Assembly: GCA_965644295.1 (NCBI GenBank)
Contig: CBFFRP010000655.1
Span: forward strand, 1 to 64,000
Source of the DNA: Paraphysomonas bandaiensis
Lineage: Eukaryota > Chrysophyceae
Length of the DNA stretch: 64,000 nt
Reading direction: 5' to 3'
The translations under genes and the position numbers were made by a program. The notes beneath the pieces are model-generated. The model was not told the origin of the DNA and did not search any database. It was given only the letters and a program-made list of their open reading frames with translations. Positions 62,601 to 64,000 of the stretch are shown one piece after another (within the stretch, counting starts at the first letter, position 1; every line of letters begins with the position of its first letter).

Positions 62601-64000
62601 GAGCATTAGTGGGAACTACTGTTGGACTCACTGTGGGTGCGGATGTAGGAGCATGCGTGGGAACTACTGTTGGACTCACTGTGGGCAATGATGTTGGAGA
62701 TACAGTAGGAGCATCCGTGGGAACTATTGTTGGACTCACTGTGGGTGCGGATGTTGGAGATACAGTAGGAGCATCCGTGGGAACCACTGTTGGACTCACT
62801 GTGGGTGCGGATGTTGGAGATACAGTAGGAGCATCCGTGGGAACCACTGTTGGACTCACTGTGGGCAATGATGTTGGAGATACAGTAGGAGCATCCGTGG
62901 GAACTACTGTTGGACTCACTGTGGGCAATGATGTTGGAGATACAGTAGGAGCATCCGTGGGAACTACTGTTGGACTCACTGTGGGCAATGATGTTGGAGA
63001 TACAGTAGGAGCATCCGTGGGAACTACTGTTGGACTCACTGTGGGCAATGATGTTGGAGATACAGTAGGAGCATCCGTGGGAACTATTGTTGGACTCACT
63101 GTGGGTGCGGATGTTGGAGATACAGTAGGAACATCCGTGGGAACTACTGTTGGACTCACTGTGGGCAATGATGTTGGAGATACAGTAGGAGCATCCGTGG
63201 GAACTACTGTTGGACTCACTGTGGGTGCGGATGTTGGAGATACAGTAGGAGCATCCGTGGGAACTACTGTTGGACTCACTGTGGGCAATGATGTTGGAGA
63301 TACAGTAGGAGCATTAGTGGGAACCACTGTTGGACTCACTGTGGGAAATGATGTTGGAGATACAGTAGGAGCATCCGTGGGAACTACTGTTGGACTCACT
63401 GTGGGCAATGATGTTGGAGATACAGTAGGAGCATTAGTGGGAACCACTGTTGGACTCACTGTGGGTGCGGATGTAGGAGCATGCGTGGGAACTACTGTTG
63501 GACTCACTGTGGGCAATGATGTTGGAGATACAGTAGGAGCATCCGTGGGAACTATTGTTGGACTCACTGTGGGTGCGGATGTTGGAGATACAGTAGGAGC
63601 ATCCGTGGGAACCACTGTTGGACTCACTGTGGGTGCGGATGTTGGAGATACAGTAGGAGCATCCGTGGGAACCACTGTTGGACTCACTGTGGGTGCGGAT
63701 GTTGGAGATACAGTAGGAGCATGCGTGGGAACTACTGTTGGACTCACTGTGGGCAATGATGTTGGAGATACAGTAGGAGCATCCGTGGGAACCACTGTTG
63801 GACTCACTGTGGGTGCGGATGTTGGAGATACAGTAGGAGCATCCGTGGGAACCACTGTTGGACTCACTGTGGGTGCGGATGTTGGAGATACAGTAGGAGC
63901 ATCCGTGGGAACTACTGTTGGACTCACTGTGGGCAATGATGTTGGAGATACAGTAGGAGCATTAGTGGGAACTACTGTTGGACTCACTGTGGGTGCGGAT
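59662..64000 (-). CDS. Giant Pro-Thr-Ser repeat protein with C-terminal plant-type LRRs (partial)
   Basis: Open from the right window edge to a stop at 59662, more than 1,440 residues with no intron. The N-terminal end lies outside the window. Residues up to about 1,160 are a 20-residue tandem repeat, consensus PTVVPTDAPTVSPTSLPTVS, with alternation at four positions (D/N/H/K, SL/SA/SF, V/I). After PTCTPSLLPSLVNNM comes an LRR N-terminal-like cap with Cys (GWSCTFGIPDIHVCFWTGVN). About seven 24-residue LRRs of the plant/RLK type follow: LTFLDMSNNYLSGPIPEEVW, LSHLDLSLNLFSSTIPS, INLGVNAFTGSIPDEIG, LGLYSNSLTGSLPS, ISLSSNSLSGSISS. A short Cys-containing cap ends VEECES. It is probably a secreted or wall-bound protein with a stiff, O-glycosylated stalk. 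PT-rich proteins joined to LRRs are common in diatoms and other heterokonts. Confidence 0.9.
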   Translation of the reverse strand, partial: SAPTVSPTVVPTNAPTVSPTSLPTVSPTVVPTDAPTVSPTSAPTVSPTVVPTDAPTVSPTSAPTVSPTVVPTDAPTVSPTSLPTVSPTVVPTHAPTVSPTSAPTVSPTVVPTDAPTVSPTSAPTVSPTVVPTDAPTVSPTSAPTVSPTIVPTDAPTVSPTSLPTVSPTVVPTHAPTSAPTVSPTVVPTNAPTVSPTSLPTVSPTVVPTDAPTVSPTSFPTVSPTVVPTNAPTVSPTSLPTVSPTVVPTDAPTVSPTSAPTVSPTVVPTDAPTVSPTSLPTVSPTVVPTDVPTVSPTSAPTVSPTIVPTDAPTVSPTSLPTVSPTVVPTDAPTVSPTSLPTVSPTVVPTDAPTVSPTSLPTVSPTVVPTDAPTVSPTSLPTVSPTVVPTDAPTVSPTSAPTVSPTVVPTDAPTVSPTSAPTVSPTIVPTDAPTVSPTSLPTVSPTVVPTHAPTSAPTVSPTVVPTNAPTVSPTSLPTVSPTVVPTDAPTVSPTSFPTVSPTVVPTNAPTVSPTSLPTVSPTVVPTKAPTVSPTSAPTVSPTIVPTDAPTVSPTSLPTVSPTVVPTDAPTVSPTSLPTVSPTVVPTDAPTVSPTSAPTVSPTVVPTDAPTVSPTSAPTVSPTVVPTDAPTVSPTSLPTVSPTVVPTNAPTVSPTSLPTVSPTVVPTNAPTVSPTSAPTVSPTIVPTDAPTVSPTSLPTVSPTVVPTHAPTSAPTVSPTVVPTNAPTVSPTSLPTVSPTVVPTDAPTVSPTSFPTVSPTVVPTNAPTVSPTSLPTVSPTVVPTNAPTVSPTSAPTVSPTIVPTDAPTVSPTSAPTVSPTVVPTHAPTSAPTVSPTVVPTNAPTVSPTSLPTVSPTVVPTDAPTVSPTSLPTVSPTVVPTDAPTVSPTSLPTVSPTVVPTNAPTVSPTSLPTVSPTVVPTDAPTVSPTSAPTVSPTIVPTDAPTVSPTSLPTVSPTVVPTHAPTSAPTVSPTVVPTKAPTVSPTSLPTVSPTVVPTDAPTVSPTSFPTVSPTVVPTNAPTVSPTSAPTVSPTVVPTNAPTVSPTSLPTVSPTVVPTDAPTVSPTSAPTVSPTVVPTDAPTVSPTSLPTVSPTVVPTDAPTVSPTSLPTVSPTVVPTDAPTVSPTSLPTVSPTVVPTNAPTVSPTSLPTVSPTVVPTNAPTVSPTVVPTCTPSLLPSLVNNMQNISATEMALCDLALYNLPSGQHESVNLTGWSCTFGIPDIHVCFWTGVNCSFHRNIGSDEYTVDVNGINTKGFGLSGQLRPTIGGLKNLTFLDMSNNYLSGPIPEEVWSLQFLSHLDLSLNLFSSTIPSRIGSLSGAAYINLGVNAFTGSIPDEIGRLQALKFLGLYSNSLTGSLPSTLDRISSLEYISLSSNSLSGSISSSLSGLTQLKHILFSSNHFTGSLPDSLCNMTSLEYLHVFGNDGLSCYSSCLHTLGEGFDPGAVEECES
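60505..64000. repeat. 60-bp coding minisatellite, about 58 units, with 48-bp variants
   Basis: The unit is 60 bp on the plus strand (GTGGGAACTACTGTTGGACT to GCATCC/GCATTA). The array continues past the window. Five units lack 12 bp (marker GATGTAGGAGCATGCG at 61119, 61527, 61874, 62641 and 63470). The intervals are 408, 347, 767 and 829 bp, each within 1 bp of n x 60 - 12, so the short unit is copied with its neighbours in register. The deletion removes four residues (TVSP) and keeps frame. Confidence 0.95.

Noticed and set aside
60505-64000. CRISPR-like regular array
   Set aside because: The period is 60 bp but there are no unique spacers; the array is an in-frame part of a protein repeat in a eukaryotic gene.
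1-64000. tRNA, rRNA, snRNA or spliced-leader genes
   Set aside because: I looked for TTCGA-type T-arm text, 5S/U6 signatures and conserved rRNA blocks on both strands and saw none that fold or read convincingly; a covariance-model search would be decisive.

Overview
This is a eukaryotic nuclear window, AT-rich, with many short spliceosomal introns (mostly about 45-150 nt, GT..AG, donors often GTGAGT or GTAAGT). The standard genetic code fits, because TAA, TAG and TGA all end recognisable proteins. The organism is probably a flagellated heterokont (stramenopile) protist. The reasons are a very long Pro-Thr-Ser repeat protein fused to plant-type leucine-rich repeats at the right edge, an NTR-type thioredoxin reductase, a large lipid-binding (TULIP) protein with PDZ domains, a cyanobacterial-like thioredoxin-fold [2Fe-2S] ferredoxin, and several likely axonemal proteins. 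The lineage is inferred from family impressions, not from a tree.

Layout: 1-1050 is repeat-rich non-coding DNA. 1.05-5.6 kb holds a secreted Rossmann-like protein (-), thioredoxin reductase (+) and ribosomal protein eS21 (-, four small exons). 6.2-12.2 kb is one many-exon gene (+) with SH3-like repeats, a helical region, a TULIP-like region and PDZ domains. 12.2-15.1 kb is a repeat desert. 15.1-20.2 kb holds two divergent secreted serine proteases, a subtilase with a GPI-type tail (-) and an S28 carboxypeptidase (+), around a long GTAT microsatellite. 20.9-32.1 kb holds an L-type cyclin with RS tail (-), a doubly acylated EF-hand-like protein (-), a composite interspersed element, a RIIa-domain protein (-), a DUF4460/TCAIM-like protein (-) and an N-myristoylated PH-domain protein (+). 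32.1-35.2 kb is a second desert sharing modules with the first. 35.2-44.3 kb holds two long, low-complexity, probably flagellar or cytoskeletal genes: a C-x-F-x-P repeat protein (-) and a pseudophosphatase (+). 45.6-51.1 kb holds PRP19 (-), ribosomal protein uS17/RPS11 (-) and RPB5 (+). 52.6-58.4 kb holds the ferredoxin, an F-x-L-G-D repeat protein (-), an RI-type LRR protein (+) and a PAQR/hemolysin III membrane protein (+). 59.7 kb to the end is the Pro-Thr-rich LRR surface protein, open at its N-terminal side.

Themes: core expression machinery (eS21, uS17, RPB5, PRP19, cyclin L), cilium or cytoskeleton (RIIa, F-x-L-G-D repeats, C-x-F-x-P repeats, pseudophosphatase) and secreted or surface biology (two proteases, the PT-LRR protein, the Rossmann-like protein). 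There are no operons, but two divergent pairs share short promoters (eS21/TULIP-PDZ and uS17/RPB5). I saw no rRNA, tRNA, CRISPR array or intact transposase. Exon joins were read by eye from splice consensus, phase and family motifs; transcripts would be needed to confirm them.
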